Assembly (NCBI GenBank): GCA_009760855.2 | Contig: WPIO01000126.1 | Span: forward strand, 740,001-804,000 | Length of the DNA: 64,000 nucleotides | DNA from: Cristatella mucedo | Lineage: Eukaryota; Bryozoa; Phylactolaemata; Cristatellidae | Direction of reading: 5' to 3' | Shown here: positions 1 to 12,105 of the stretch, in pieces | How the letters are laid out: every line of letters begins with the position of its first letter | Numbering within the stretch: the stretch's first letter is position 1 | The notes under the pieces: generated by a model | What the model was told of the DNA's origin: nothing | Seen by the model: only the letters and a program-made list of their open reading frames with translations | Databases searched by the model: none | Position numbers and translations under genes: made by a program

Positions 1-187
1 TGGAAGTGTCAGCGAAGAACGGCAGAAGGGTTGGGCAAAGGTGCCAGAGTTGGCAGCAGAAGAAAAGATGTCGTTGCAAAAGAATTTTTGAAGCGAGTTC
101 CAAAGTATAGGATTCTTAGAGCAAAAACTTCTCATGCCAACAGTCTTTAAGGAAATAATGGAATAGCAAATTTTATTTCCAGAGGTG

Positions 188-640
188 ACCCGAAGGCACG
201 AGGATGGCGAAACTGCTGGCAGTACTCCACCTAGGTACGAAGTAGCTAAGCCACGGTGAGCCGTATGGTCAGAGGTGGAATTTTGCTCTGTAGCCATTGG
301 CCAACTAGGTGCAATCACATCTCCTTCAGCAGACAGAAGACGAGTGGGTTAATTTCTTTGTTTAATTAACCGACCATGCAGCCATATTCGTCTTCAACTG
401 TAGAACCCTAACGGCTTTGTTCTTCGGCCCAGCCGCAACGGAATTACAGCAGTCCAGTCAGTCTAGTCAGAACCAGGAGGCTAGTAATATCTTTCACCAG
501 CCATTCGGTAAGCTGTCCCTAAGGGGATCAATCATGATTAAGAGCTGTGGAAGCAGTTTCCTAAACGAACTCTCATTGCAGCCGTAAGTTTACGGTCTGT
601 GCTGCTGTTCCTTCAAACGGCATCTTGCTTTAGATAGTGA
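188..640 (-). mobile_element. L2-B retrotransposon fragment (degraded)
   Basis: On the minus strand this matches the 3' half of the L2-B element seen better at 12693-13560 and 47180-47724. The shared blocks are the stretch around 'gctgaaactg.tg.agcag', the 'tttgctctgtagcc' segment, and the block reading 'cccagccgcaacggaatta'. No tail microsatellite remains and every frame is broken. It lies just upstream of the first NUBP2 exon. Boundaries are approximate. Confidence 0.5.
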
Positions 641-775
641 TACGCTTTCACGACATTGAGTCAACACAGTCTGGTTTAGCAATCAGTCTGGACATGTTGC
701 ACAGTGATTAGTTCACCTCGATACACGGAGCCTAAAAACATCTTGAAGTTTTCTATTTATTTACCTTAAAGTCGA

Positions 776-3700
776 ATGTTTCTTGTGTGTTTCGACGTTG
801 TAGATCCGCATAATGAGAACCTGGCGGCAGTCAAACACATAATCGTGGTTCTGTCAGGCAAGGGCGGCGTGGGAAAGAGCACGATTGCTACACAATTGGC
901 TCTTGGTTTGAAGCATGCAGGAAAGAAGGTATTTCAGCTCTGCTGTCCTGCATATACTATTGGTGTCTCTCTTGCATCTGAGCTCCCGATAAGTATTGAT
1001 CCAGTGGTCTGAACCTCGCAACACAAGCTACGATGCACGAACTTATTGCATCAATGCTGACCCACTGTTTGAGCATCCTGTAGATAATCTCCATTTGCAG
1101 GTGCATGTGACAATGACCGTGCACTACCCTGGTCGCAATCGCAGATAGATTGTGTGAATCTGTAGATAGCTGATTGGTTCAGAGGAACCTTACATAACTT
1201 GCTCTTTCTGTTTCTCAAATTAGAATGCATGCAGAGGCTTAAAAGGCCCAAAGGCCAACAGAAGTCAAGCAAATTCACAGAAAACATTGAAGCAGTTCAT
1301 ACTCTATCCATTGATACTCCATCCGATTCTAGAGATGTTTCAGTACGTAAGGAAAGCCAGACAGACCGTGCTGAGAAGTTGTCTCCAATATTCAGACATC
1401 GACTATAGTTTAAATACTATTGCCTCAAAAGTATTGAAGTTTGCATTTGAATTTAGTGTTACATTAAGGGCTGTGAGAACTAATGGCAATAATTGTGATG
1501 GCAAAATACGTCGAATCCGAAACTACACCATAGGCTGTTGCTATTACCGATTTTGCAAATAATAGACTGCCGCATATTTTCTGTATATTAATGAGAGCTA
1601 CAGTCTCAATAATGAGGAGGATGCGGTCATCTCGCACGACAAGCTACCTCTGACTCGGCACATGGCCATAATGACCTCTTTTCTATTAAGGAGCCGAGTT
1701 TTACACAGCGAAGTAGGCCGAACGCTTGCATCAGTCATTTGCACTGATTAGTGGCGAATGCACTCTCTTGGCATGCAAACAGACGATGGCACGTGCTCCT
1801 TCTTGCTCTTTAGTCGTTTTCCTTCATTCAGCCACGTCAGAGTGCTTGTGATTGATATTTCAGGTTGGAATACTCGACATTGACCTCTGTGGGCCCAGTG
1901 TGCCTAAGATGCTGCACGTGGAGCAAAGTGTCATCCACCAGTGCTCTCAAGGGTATGCTATTTATCAAAATTATTGCGTAACTCATGGTTGTGCCATTTC
2001 ATTATCTCTGAGATAAGCTCTCAGAAAAGGATGAGTACTTTGAAAGCAGCTCTAGCTAGTATCGGCATGTTCTGTTTGCTGTACTTATTAGTCAGGTAAT
2101 ACTTCAGGATTCTGCCCCCCAGCATGCACTTGGTCATTTAAAGCCAAGGTTGTATGTCTTGTCGATTGCAGTATAATGAAGCCGTGATAGCTTACTTGTT
2201 AAGTGTGCTGGCCCAGGTACCTGATGATGTGTTAAAGTTCCCTCATTCATGGTGAAATAGGCTGCTTGAAATCTTCCTTAACAGCCTTCGGTCATTCTCT
2301 GTTTCCGTATGTGAGGAATAAAAATAATTGTTCAAATTTATTTAGTGAGTGCAGAAAAAGTATTAGGATTAGCACCATCAGCAGCTTTGCCATTAAGTGT
2401 TTGGAGGAGTCGAGGTAATGTTGTAATCCACTATTTTTATCCAACGTTTTGTGGGCTACAACTTGCGTGCCTCTACAGGGGCAGTGAGGAACACGGGTGG
2501 AACAGTGGGGCAGGAAAGGAAGAAACTGGCTTCTAGTTAGGGCATGTGTTGCAAATGAATTTCTCGAAGTTCATCCCTCGGTATATTGTATCTGTGGAAT
2601 GTAACTCTTATTGACCGCTTCTTGATCAAGCACCTTCTTTGGTCGTGTTGGATCGTCTGCTATTTGATGGCTTGTTATTGCTCAGAACAGGTTCGATGGC
2701 TGCTCATGCTGATCGAAGGGTGCTGCTTGTCAGTTGCATATTAGATGTGAGCTGAGCACCCACCTTTGTGCATGCCAGATAGATGCTCTTGTGCATGAGA
2801 GCCGGCAGCACATTGGTAGGCTGTTAAATGCTTGCTGAAATGGTGGTGACCCACATCCAATGTGGCTGCCAGCTAACGGTTAAGGAAGCCACGGACAGCT
2901 AACAGAACTGACCTCGATGACTGTTCGGATTTGAAAGCAGGTGACATGTCTGCACAGTGAACTTGATGACACCGGCAAGGGTGGAGCAAATTTTTGGCCT
3001 ATGGTATTGTTGGTCTTCTCGGTCAGCCATAGCATTTGTCTGATGTAGAGTAGAGAAGTCTTTGTGCACGCCTACTTTGTACCCAAAAATGTATTTTAGA
3101 GGCTAACTTGGGTTACGTTTCCGGTGCTTCAAGACAGGGTATTTGCATTTTGGTATTTGCTGGACGGCCGGGTCGATTTAAATTGATAAATCATCAGCAC
3201 ATATGGAGCTAACCTTAGCTTTAGGTTCCATAGCTGCTCGTTACACCTATGATCTCTAAAACGTCTTCTGTGCCTGCTACTCTTTCCCTTCCTCTCTGCT
3301 GGTACGATGTGCCATAGGGTTGTGGCACCTAGGAATTGGCCAGCATATGAGGGGGCGAGCTGAAGAGCACTGGCAGCAGCAGCAGACCTCCACCGCAGCT
3401 GTGTGGCCTGGTGAGCCATAGAGAGATGGCAACGGTGCCAGTGATGGCAACGACGTTGACATAGGAGAAGGTAAAGGAAAAAGAGTAGGAATAGGACAGG
3501 AAGAGGAGGAGAAGAGAAGGAGGGAGAGATGTTTTGGCCTGCCACCGGACTCTGGACCGCTTTGTGGAGTCTTGCTAGCTGTGTCTGAACGTCTCGATTG
3601 CTTTGGCCTTCACTGCATCGCACGCCCAGCAAAAAACGCCCAGCAAACGATGAAGGCGCCTCTCTGCAGGGGCCACTGCTGGCAGGCATCTGGCTGCATC

Positions 3701-6700
3701 TACCCTGGGTAGCTGTACAGAGCAAGCCTGACAGGCTACTAGTTTATGACTAGTCTCCCCCACTTGTTCAAGTCAACGTGTCGTACTACGGCATCGGTTG
3801 TGCCAGGTCAGTTTCTGCTAAGGGCACGGTGCCCATAGCAGGCTGTTCAACATGGTTGCCAGCATCTGTTTTTATATTTATGTTAAATGAGCATGTCTTA
3901 GAGCTATCCTTTTGGCTCAGGGTTTAGGATTTTGGGTGCGGTATTTACAGGTTGTATGTTTTTTGTTGACGGCTTGGCGTTTAGTAGTTAGATTAGCAAA
4001 TTTTTTGGGGTTTGGAGTTTTTGTGCTTAGGGTTTAGGTTTTAGAGAGAAACTCGAAACAGAAAAAATATATCAAAACATATTTTTCAACGTAAATATAA
4101 ACAGCCGCTAGTGATTGGGTTGAGCACCGTGCCGTAGCAGAAACTGACCTGGCTCTCTGCATATAACAATGTCATCATATTGGCTGCATTGCATGGCAGC
4201 CTGCTCCGGCAGCAGCTGCCAGCCCACGTGTGCTTCTGCCAGCCGCTGCCTGCGTCGGTCGGTGCCACTCACTTGGCAAAGGCTGCGCGAGTGCCCGCGG
4301 TTTTGAGGCGTGCCTCCTCAGACGGCTGCTTTCCTCTCTGCGAGTGACTCCATTCACTGTGTGGATGGAAGGGGTTGAGGGTTTCCACGGCTCGGGCACC
4401 GGGGAGCTCCTGATCTGCCCCTCTTCAGACGCTTTCCTGCATCCTCATTTACCCTTCCCCGTCGGAGTGACCACACCTTGACGACCTTTCGAGCTGCTCA
4501 ATTTGGCCACCTGCATCAATGCATGCTGGCCTGGCTGTTCTCAAGCTGTGCTCAACGAGCTTTCGTGTTAGCCTAGCAATAGCGGCTCGATATTGGGCAA
4601 TTCTTTTTCCAGATGGGTGCCAGTGTATGCTGGTGGTGATGAAAATCTCGCGGTCATGTCGATTGCCTTTCTATTAAGTTCGAAAGACGATGCTGTGGTT
4701 TGGCGAGGACCCAAGAAAAACGGTACGTGTCACCCTCACTTATATCTGGTCACCTACATAATAATAATAATACATTTGTATAGCACCCTCAGAGAACTTA
4801 ATCTTTTTCCTTGGCACTTTACATATGCTGCAAAGAAAGCGTGGTCGAATGGTTAATTGTAGCATGCTAGCTCTGAGACCGAGCAGCCGTAGCCAACCAG
4901 CTTCCCACCCCAGCCTTCTCCCCACCCTAGAAAGGATGCCTCATCCCGTCCAGTCTCACCAGAGTTTGATCGGCTTGGGCAAGTCGAGCTCTTTCGTAAG
5001 CAGTTGCTAGCCGGCCTGTCACTGCTTATAGTTACTTCTGCTGCTGCCAATGTGAACACTTGGAGGAGCACGTGAAAAGGACTGCAAACTCGAATGAGCG
5101 TTTGCAATACTAACGAGTGCTACGCTACGCTTATGCCAGCTTGCACTAGCACTTTTAAAGAAGACACTCGTGACCACCGGTTAGCATGATGCGTGGTTTG
5201 TAGCATGCTGTCAATCGTGGGCAGGCGAGCACACGAAGCACAGAGGAACAAAAAAAGTCAAGTTTGCCGGGGCGCTGGTAAAGCTGAGCGCAACAGATGC
5301 ATTTTTAGCTGACACTTAAAGGATGCAATATATCGTGGCACGTGTTAGCAGAGGCCAGGAGGGCGTCCTAGACTTTTAGTGCATATGAACTAGAGGTTTT
5401 ATCACCAACGATGTCTATTTAGTGCAAGGGGCAGTTGCAAGACATCGTCCGACTATCTGGGCTCCATGAGCAGCCACGTGTAATCAATAACAAGTCTTTC
5501 AATCGTGTATTGAGGGGCCTTGGCCTGCTTGCCTGTGCCAGGAAGTGGATATGGACGGAGATACCTTGCCCCCCCCCCCGGAAACCGGACGAGCAGCCTT
5601 GCTTGAATCTTGGACTGCAGCTCCCCTGAGTTCTGAGTGCTGAGTCCCTGAACGATCTGGTGGCATGTGGCTGCCGTCTGGCCTGCCGATTGATGGGCGC
5701 ACAACAACGTGGAAAGGAAGAGAGCCTCGAGAGCTGGCTGCTCAGGGAAGCTGCACGATTCTCCAGATTCGGTTTCCATCTCTCTTCTATTCTATTCACA
5801 TTTCTACCTGCACAAGTAATCTTGACTCCGGCGTTATGCGGTCCTTTTGAAAGTGCACCGATGACAAGAGAGGCACGTGCACTATGTGAATCAACGGAAT
5901 GCCCCGCGATTTGACGGGTTTCGAGAGCGGATTGACGTTAATCATGCCGTGCAGGCTTTCTCGATGAAATCCTCAGAGGCGAGCACTGCAGTAGCGGGAG
6001 CTCCGGGAGCTCGAGGAGCTCTGACGATCGCAAAGTGCATGGTGCAGTGTGGTCCAAGGTAGATGAGTCGAGAGACTGCCGGATTTTTGCGAGTGCCAGT
6101 CTTCAGATTTTGTGACGAGGGAAATGCGATTCAGCTCTAGATGCCCTGCGGTGTCAGGAGGCCGGCTTTGCAGAGGGCTCTGCTCACTGCTGGGTGTACA
6201 TGTCAAAGGGTGTCATTTGTAGATTGGCTCCCCCTCCCAGAGTACTGACCTACGCATGCATGTTGTGTGGCCCACCAGCAAAGCATTGCTCCGGAGCCCC
6301 GTTTTTTCATTTTTGGCACATCGTGGTGACATGGCTTTCACGTTGTTCAGGTGTGAATTTTTCCTATTCATGTTTGAGCAGCTTCACCATGGCTATACCT
6401 TGTCAGGTGCAGACTTGGTCTTCATTAAAGAAGCCAAACTATTTTCACACGTTTCTGACACCGCATTTAGATTATTGCGATTCCCTTTATTTGCGACACT
6501 CGACCTTTTATTGTTTGCATCTGGTGCAAATCTCAGTTGCTCGCTTGTCGTCAGCAGCATAGCTGCCACATGACCTTGCTTCTGTCTGATCTTCACTGGC
6601 TCCCCATTAAGCAGTCAAATCGATTTCAAGATCCCCAATCTGGCTTTGAGGTCGCTTCACTCGCTAGCACCAGCCTACCCATCCAACCTCCTTGCCTGTT

Positions 6701-9700
6701 CAGTGTGCTTTCGCACCACCTGCTCGTCAGCATCTAGTAATCTCAACATGCCGCACACTAAATTGAAACCTCTAAGTGTGCACCAACAGTCTAGAACTTG
6801 CTAATGTGTACCGGCACTACCTGCAACGTGACCTTGCACCCTTGAAGTCTCAGCTGACGATGCAGCATCTGTTCCGATCAGCTTTCCCTTTATTACGTAT
6901 ATGCAGATTATTCCTGGTCATTCAGTGCCATAACTCAACAGCCTCTATATTACGTGCAACTTCACCGGTGCCGTGGGTGTTCTGCTTGCCCGTGGAAATC
7001 GAATAACGCAATGCATATTTTGTAGCTATGATCAAGCAGTTCCTCACTGACGTGTATTGGCAAGGGCTCGACTACCTAATTATTGACACACCACCTGGCA
7101 CATCGGACGAGCACATATCAGTGGTAGAAAACATCCGCAGCTACAATCCTGACGGTGCCATTCTGGTCACCACACCGCAGGCAAGTACTCGCAGCATGCT
7201 GTGAACCCGACTCCATTGCATCCCTTGCCCGAAATTTGTCAACTTCCTTTTTTATAAGACAGTATGCTCGCAAAACATGCTGACGTCACATGGGTTGTTG
7301 TGGTGCTATGCACAGACCTCTCGATCATTGAATCGAGATGCTGTTCTCATTGAGTGTGCTGTTGGTGTATCGGGTCTGTAAGCTAAGCACCAGTCAGGCT
7401 CTCTCTTTTTGTCGGCTTTCGTTGATTGATGGTGCTTTATGACTGACCTATGCTACTTTTTTATTATGCAAGCCAACAACCTGGCTTCCAACCTGGCTGT
7501 CATAGAAGCTATCATGCTGTGGATAAGACAGGTCGCTAAGCCCTCATGCTGTGGATAAGACAGGTCATCACTCTAGTAGAGATGTCTTTTTTGCAGATTT
7601 CCCTTTCCAGCTACCATTTAGCCAGCATTTTCCCTCCCCCCCAATGTACGTGTACAGGCTATGGACTGAGTGTCAACGGCTGCAGTCAGAGTTGGGGCTT
7701 GGGAGTCAGCCGATTGGCAGTGCGAGCACTCTTGTCTGTAGCTTAACCGAGTTTGCTGTTTTTGCCAAGCCTCAGCAGCTTAATGGCTGCCGGTGTCTGA
7801 CCCTTGTCACTCATAAGGTCTGTCAATGCAGATTAAAGCGATGCCTAAGCAGCTACGCCACTGGCACTATGCTGTGAGCTGAGGTCCGGAGGCCTGCATC
7901 TGACATTTTTGCTATAAGGCATTGATTCGTTGCTGTTCCTCACCATTACGTTTCCGGAGGCATATATGTCAATCGGCTTCTTATATCCTTCATAACTCTC
8001 TTGCGTAAACGTGAACTTGCCTGCGTAACACCCACACAGTCTTTGTGGCTTTGTGGAGTTACAGATGGAGATGCATTACATTACACTATATTACATTACA
8101 TTATGTCCTTTTCAGTGCAATGTAGCTGACAATAGCACCTGAACTGCTGTCGGATAAGAACGTTCAATCGTTTCCTCTAGTTTAGCTCAGGTGGAGGCGC
8201 TCGATGCAGATTGTTTTGTCGCACGCCTAACACCAGACGGATTTTCGTGGGATGATGACTGCTAATAAATCTTGAGATCCACCTCCGTAAATCGCATGCC
8301 GCGCAAAGCGTGACCAGGAAAACGGCGTGAAATAATGCTGAGATGTTGCAGCTAACAACTTTGAGTAGGCGAGTGTTTGAAATTCTTTTATCGAATCTCC
8401 GAGTTTTAGCATCAGCATGAAGATTAGATGCTATAATTAAGGTGTTTGTGGTGCTGAGAAACTGGACAACGTCAACGACGAGTGTTCCTTGTTTTTCCTA
8501 CTTAGTTCGGCTGATACCTCTCACCGGTTCTTGCCTTTCACGACCGAGGTCAAGGTGAATGGATTTGATGACCGAGGTCGTGGGATCGAGCCCTGCAGTA
8601 TACGTGAAGCGCCTGGATAGAGATTTTAGAAGTTCTCCAAGGGTCCTTTTTAAAAATTTATTTTGTCATCACAACGTTATGTTTGATTTTTCGCTTGCGT
8701 GGCTAACTTCATTACTGCACTTTGGCTTGTCACGCGTGTATGCTGGTGGCCTTGCACTAGTGTCATGAACATCGAGTGCGGGCTGTTTCAGGCTGTGGCT
8801 GTCGGCGATGTACGAAGAGAGCTTACATTCTGCCGAAAGACAGGGATCCCCATACTTGGAGTTATTGAGAACATGAGCGGATTCGTGTGCCCCACGTGCC
8901 AGGTGAGTGAAGTCGTTACGTAACTGTTCTTTTCGGACAAGCAGATTTTTGCATACGGCATGTTTGACAATAAATGCTTGACGATAAATGCTTGGCGAGT
9001 GAGCTGGTCATCTGAACAGACGGGCTCCTCCCGACTCGCTCACTTTGGAGCAACTATCCTGAAAAGCGACCGTTGCTTTCGTTGGTGGTCCCTGCTTGCC
9101 AGACTGGCTCGATGCGGCCTCACTGCATTCGCCTAGTTTCATATGCACGTTGAATGGCTTGCAGCGCTGGGCAGTAGTTGGCAACGGCTCATTCTAGCTG
9201 GGGCGATGGCTGCTACAGAGGCTGCAGCCACTGCCTCAGCTGGCTGTAGTGACACCCTTCTTTCGGACCGGGCTGATCGTTTAAGTGCCCTTCACCTGAC
9301 AATCAATGCCACCTCACGTAGCTGCCATTTTCATCAGCTTTGTCTTGTTGCATAATCTGAATGGTACGATCGATGAGTCGGCTTAATTTCGATGTAACAG
9401 CTTCGATGTGCCACGCCGCAGTCAAGCTGAATTATCTTGTGTGATGGGAACTTGGCTGGCACCAGTGGAGATGCGAGAGAGGAAGAGTTGTGCTAATGCA
9501 CTACTAAACAAACATGCTTCTTGACCCTCCGACCTTGTTCATGACTGGTGCTAATGTTCCAAATAGCTTGGCTAATAGTACCTAGTGCTGGTTATGCATC
9601 GAGCAATGCAGAGCCTGCAAATCCCGCCCTTAGTACCCGAGCATTTTCTTGCATTTAACTATTTCCCTAACGAGCGTGATGGTGACTGTGAACTTTAGTG

Positions 9701-11887
9701 CTACCCCATCGTCCTAGACAAATTACCAATGGGGACCATTGGTCGCAAAGGCCCAAGTTTTGGCTCCCAACTACCGCCTTGTCTACTACAGCCGTTGTAT
9801 CTATATCAGCTGCTTCTGACCCTTGGCTTATCGAAACATGGCCACGACAAAAGGCAGCAAAACCATTTTTGTTTTTTTAGCTGAGTCTTGACTGTCACCG
9901 GCTTTCCTGAAATCGTAATGCATACCGAGGCGTTCTATCCATGTCAGCAGACATAAGATGTTTCCATGTTACAACTCCAGCTCTCTTCGAATAGTGCTAT
10001 TATGGAATACCTAGCCAGTTCCTGGGAGTTTGTGGCTTCCAGAGCATCCGTTAGTTACTGGCAGTGTCTTACCTGGCAGGCTGTCTACGGTAGACATTTA
10101 GTAAGCTACCACAGTCATATCTTTACTGACGTAGCTCGATGCCTATACACTCTCTTGAAGCTATGCACTCTACTGAGGCACCATCTTAGTCAACTGTATT
10201 TATGATGCCTAGTCGGATTTCTCATGAGCACGGCTGAGGCTTAGTCGAGCTGTGATACAGTACACCCAGCTTGAAGGGCAGTAAAAAACAAACAGCAGAT
10301 GCCATAGTGGAGAACTATAATGCACCTAATTTCAATGTATTTGGATAGCTAGAGGTTACCTCGTTGTCATCTGTAGCACTGTCCCTGATTATACTGAAGC
10401 CTGTAGTTATTCACTGTGAAATTTGCAAATGCTAATAGTTTTGACAGCAAGGTAGGCCACCCGAAATACTGCTATAAACAACCGAAATCCCTACAAATCA
10501 CATTAAAAATGGCGGTTCCGACCTGTTCAGACCGTGGGCAGATGGACAGGCAAAATAGCATAAGTGATCCCTAAGGCTGTGCCCCGACTGAAAGTACCTG
10601 TTACCACTGGTCATGCCGAAGTGCTCATATTATTAATCCTCAAAAGAGGCTAGACTAGTCCCTTTTACAATGACACGAGACTGGTATAGTAGAGCAGTCA
10701 TCATTTGTAGAATACTGAAATAAACCCGGCGAAACAGGTGTAGCTGGATTGTAGGTGCTACGGAAATGCCTGGACTGGCTAGCCAGCACCAAGCTATGGC
10801 TAGACAGGTAAACTCATGCTAAATTTGAAAGGTTTTTTTTTAGTCTACTTTGCTCCTGCAGTAGGTTGCACTAAATTCTCCCAAGTATTGCCTGAAAAGC
10901 AAACAGACATGGAAGCCTTTAGGTAACTACTAAATGAGGGCTAGCCTTGTTATGGCCTCCTTCCTACCGAGTGATAGTCACCGGTGATGCTAGTGCCTCC
11001 AAGCAGGCTAGCGAGTCGTAAATAATGCTGCACCAATACATGCAGGTATGCCGACGGTAGGGGTGAATGCAGCAACCAAGAAAGCTCACAGACTAATAAC
11101 GAGTCCAAGTCCTGGGGTAGGGTTGTCTATTCGACAGCCACAGAGGTAGCATGTGCACAACTACCATAGTGTACAGCTCACTGATTCGAAGCCCTGAGTA
11201 CAACTAACAATCACCTTCAGATGGCTATTAATATAATCTAAACCACACATGTTGACATTTGATTCCTAATGCATATAGTTCAGGAATCTCGAATAATCAA
11301 TCTCAAGCAGCATCATAATCTAACTGATTAGGACAGTGCTTGAGCTTGTGTGCTTGTGCATGATCGGCTGACTGGCAGACCTTGCTTGGCTCATTTTAGG
11401 AATGCACAAATATATTCTCGAAAGGAGGTGGAGAAGCCCTAGCTAACCATTTCCGTGTACCCTTCCTTGGTAAGCACTACTCTGCTGCTGCTGCATCGTT
11501 TAATGGGCATGGCTGTGAATGGATTGAGTCTCAGCAGGAGCTTGCACATTGCGCGCAGGCGGTAGTCCAGCTCCGCTGCTGATGTCATGCCTACGTATGC
11601 GACGGCATGCCAAGTTCTTGGGTTGTCCCCCTCCTCACTCAGCTAGCGAGCTTGACAAGCCCAACTGTATGTGCCCTAACTGTGATGCGGCCTAACTAGT
11701 CTACTCTCACACAGGATGTCTGCCCTTGGAGCCACAGCTGACCAGGGCGCTGGAGAGAGGCGAAGACTTCCAGACCGTGTACAGCTCGTCCACTCTGGTC
11801 GGCCTGTTCCAGACAATTGTCAGGAAGGTCATGGCCGCCGTCGGCGAGACCTCTTCAGATGAGCAGCCGGCCAGCATGGACACGTGA
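776..11887 (+). CDS. NUBP2: NUBP2, cytosolic Fe-S cluster assembly ATPase (7 exons)
   Basis: NUBP2 (yeast Cfd1) is a Mrp/MinD-type P-loop ATPase. With NUBP1 it forms the cytosolic scaffold that assembles 4Fe-4S clusters for cytosolic and nuclear proteins. Exons inferred from homology, frame and splice sites are 776-928, 1864-1952, 4613-4722, 7026-7180, 8792-8902, 11400-11469 and 11715-11887 (TGA). All phases join to give about 286 residues; the human protein has 271. The deviant Walker A GKGGVGKS is at residues 28-35 (exon 1), [11 protein letters not shown] follows in exon 2, WRGPKKN in exon 3, [10 protein letters not shown] in exon 4 and [10 protein letters not shown] in exon 5. The cluster-binding CPTC is at 202-205. 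The C-terminal tail after about residue 265 is not conserved. Intron 4 starts with GC. The first 15 residues are uncertain: ATG 776 is in frame, but an acceptor-like tract ends near 802, so an upstream exon may supply the real N-terminus. Confidence 0.93.
929..1863 (+). other. NUBP2 intron 1
   Basis: The donor follows AAAGAAG and the acceptor is 'atttcag' just before GTTGGAATAC. It is a phase 0 intron of 935 bp. I see no recognisable element in it, and its short ORFs have no recognisable similarity. Confidence 0.8.
1953..4612 (+). other. NUBP2 intron 2
   Basis: A phase 2 intron of 2.66 kb with donor AAGG|GTATGC and acceptor 'ttttccag'. Its only clear structured element is the foldback at 3801-4158. 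A 198-codon minus-strand ORF near 3129-3725 lacks any domain and looks like chance. The remainder is unassigned. Confidence 0.8.
3801..4158. repeat. Foldback / MITE-like inverted repeat inside NUBP2 intron 2
   Basis: The left arm begins with GCCAGGTCAGTTTCTGCTA and its reverse complement closes the right arm (about 4128-4156). After a small insertion in the left arm, similarity continues through 'TCAAC', a 'CTGTTT' block and 'ATATTTA'. Each arm is therefore about 75-90 bp around an AT-rich centre. I see no clear target site duplication, so it could be a foldback transposon or a simple inverted duplication. Confidence 0.55.
4757..4866 (-). mobile_element. L2-A 3' tail fragment
   Basis: A (TAA)n run is followed by 'tagcaccctcagagaactta', the reverse complement of the L2-A tail, and then by the 'ttgctgca' homologue of its 3' untranslated region. 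It is a heavily 5'-truncated insertion within NUBP2 intron 3. Confidence 0.75.
6370..6960 (+). mobile_element. L2-C reverse transcriptase fragment (degraded)
   Basis: Broken frames read [34 protein letters not shown] and [10 protein letters not shown], then [18 protein letters not shown]. These align in order with the thumb and C-terminal region of the intact L2-A protein (LDFCNSLL, LVQNSAARL, CHITPLLADLHWLPVKQ, LTTFKRNLKTYLFRTAF). The VASLAS.SLP block matches the L2-C copy at 48985-50755 better than L2-A. It has several frameshifts and stops and is intronic in NUBP2. Confidence 0.6.
8018..8108 (+). mobile_element. L2-B 3' tail fragment
   Basis: It reads CTGCGTAACACCCACA, a short loop, then TTGTGGAGTTACAGATGGAG and an ATTAC-type run. 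This is the standard 3' end of L2-B, as also seen at 20160-20241 and 61560-61615. It is a 5'-truncated insertion inside NUBP2 intron 4. Confidence 0.7.
8541..8675 (+). mobile_element. SINE-A fragment (5'-truncated)
   Basis: It carries the B box GGGATCGAGCCC followed by 'gtgaagcgcctggatagaga' and an L2-A-like tail. The A box half found in the copies at 15003, 41526 and 62025 is missing. Confidence 0.65.
8903..11399 (+). other. NUBP2 intron 5
   Basis: A phase 0 intron of 2.5 kb with a strong donor (CAG|GTGAGT) and acceptor 'cattttag'. I recognise no element or gene in it. Confidence 0.8.
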
Positions 11888-12099
11888 CTTCCCTCCCATC
11901 CTTGGCTGGTCGTCAGCGCTGGTGGAGGGTCGATCGTCAGCCGAGGAGGGGCAGCTCACATGCCGGATGTACTCGGGCTGCTCGACGTGCCGCTGCATGC
12001 AGCTACTCTTATCGAGTCCAGTGCTCATGTCTGCTATGCATAACTGGCACGTTCTTGGTAGCTATATATCGAACGGTATCGAACTCTTCCATGCGTGCA

Positions 12100-12105
12100 A
12101 TTAAA
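12100..12105 (+). terminator. NUBP2 poly(A) signal ATTAAA
   Basis: ATTAAA lies 213 bases after the TGA stop and is followed by the GT-rich stretch 'gtggtcagtgggtg'. It is the first plausible polyadenylation signal after the coding region. Its use is inferred. Confidence 0.55.

Larger units (their letters stand above)
4723..7025 (+). other. NUBP2 intron 3
   Basis: A phase 1 intron of 2.3 kb with donor CG|GTACGT and acceptor 'tttgtag'. It contains an L2-A tail fragment on the minus strand at 4757-4866 and a degraded L2-C reverse transcriptase fragment at 6370-6960. Between 4870 and 6370 I see only short unsupported ORFs and a run of ten C near 5570. Confidence 0.8.
7181..8791 (+). other. NUBP2 intron 4, a GC-AG intron
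   Basis: Exon 4 ends CACCGCAG and is followed by GCAAGT, the preferred context for the minor GC donor class. The acceptor is 'gtttcag' before GCTGTGGCTGTC. The join gives TTPQ-AVAVGD as the family requires, and no GT donor nearby keeps that frame. The intron contains a direct duplication of 'catgctgtggataagacagg' at 7513 and 7548, an L2-B tail and a SINE-A fragment. Confidence 0.8.

Noticed and set aside
3129-3725. 198-codon minus ORF in NUBP2 intron 2
   Set aside because: No domain, low complexity, and the intron is flanked by well supported exons on the other strand.
3915-4045. Repeated 'agggtttagg' resembling a telomere repeat
   Set aside because: Only two or three scattered, imperfect matches. 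No array, and not the animal TTAGGG unit.
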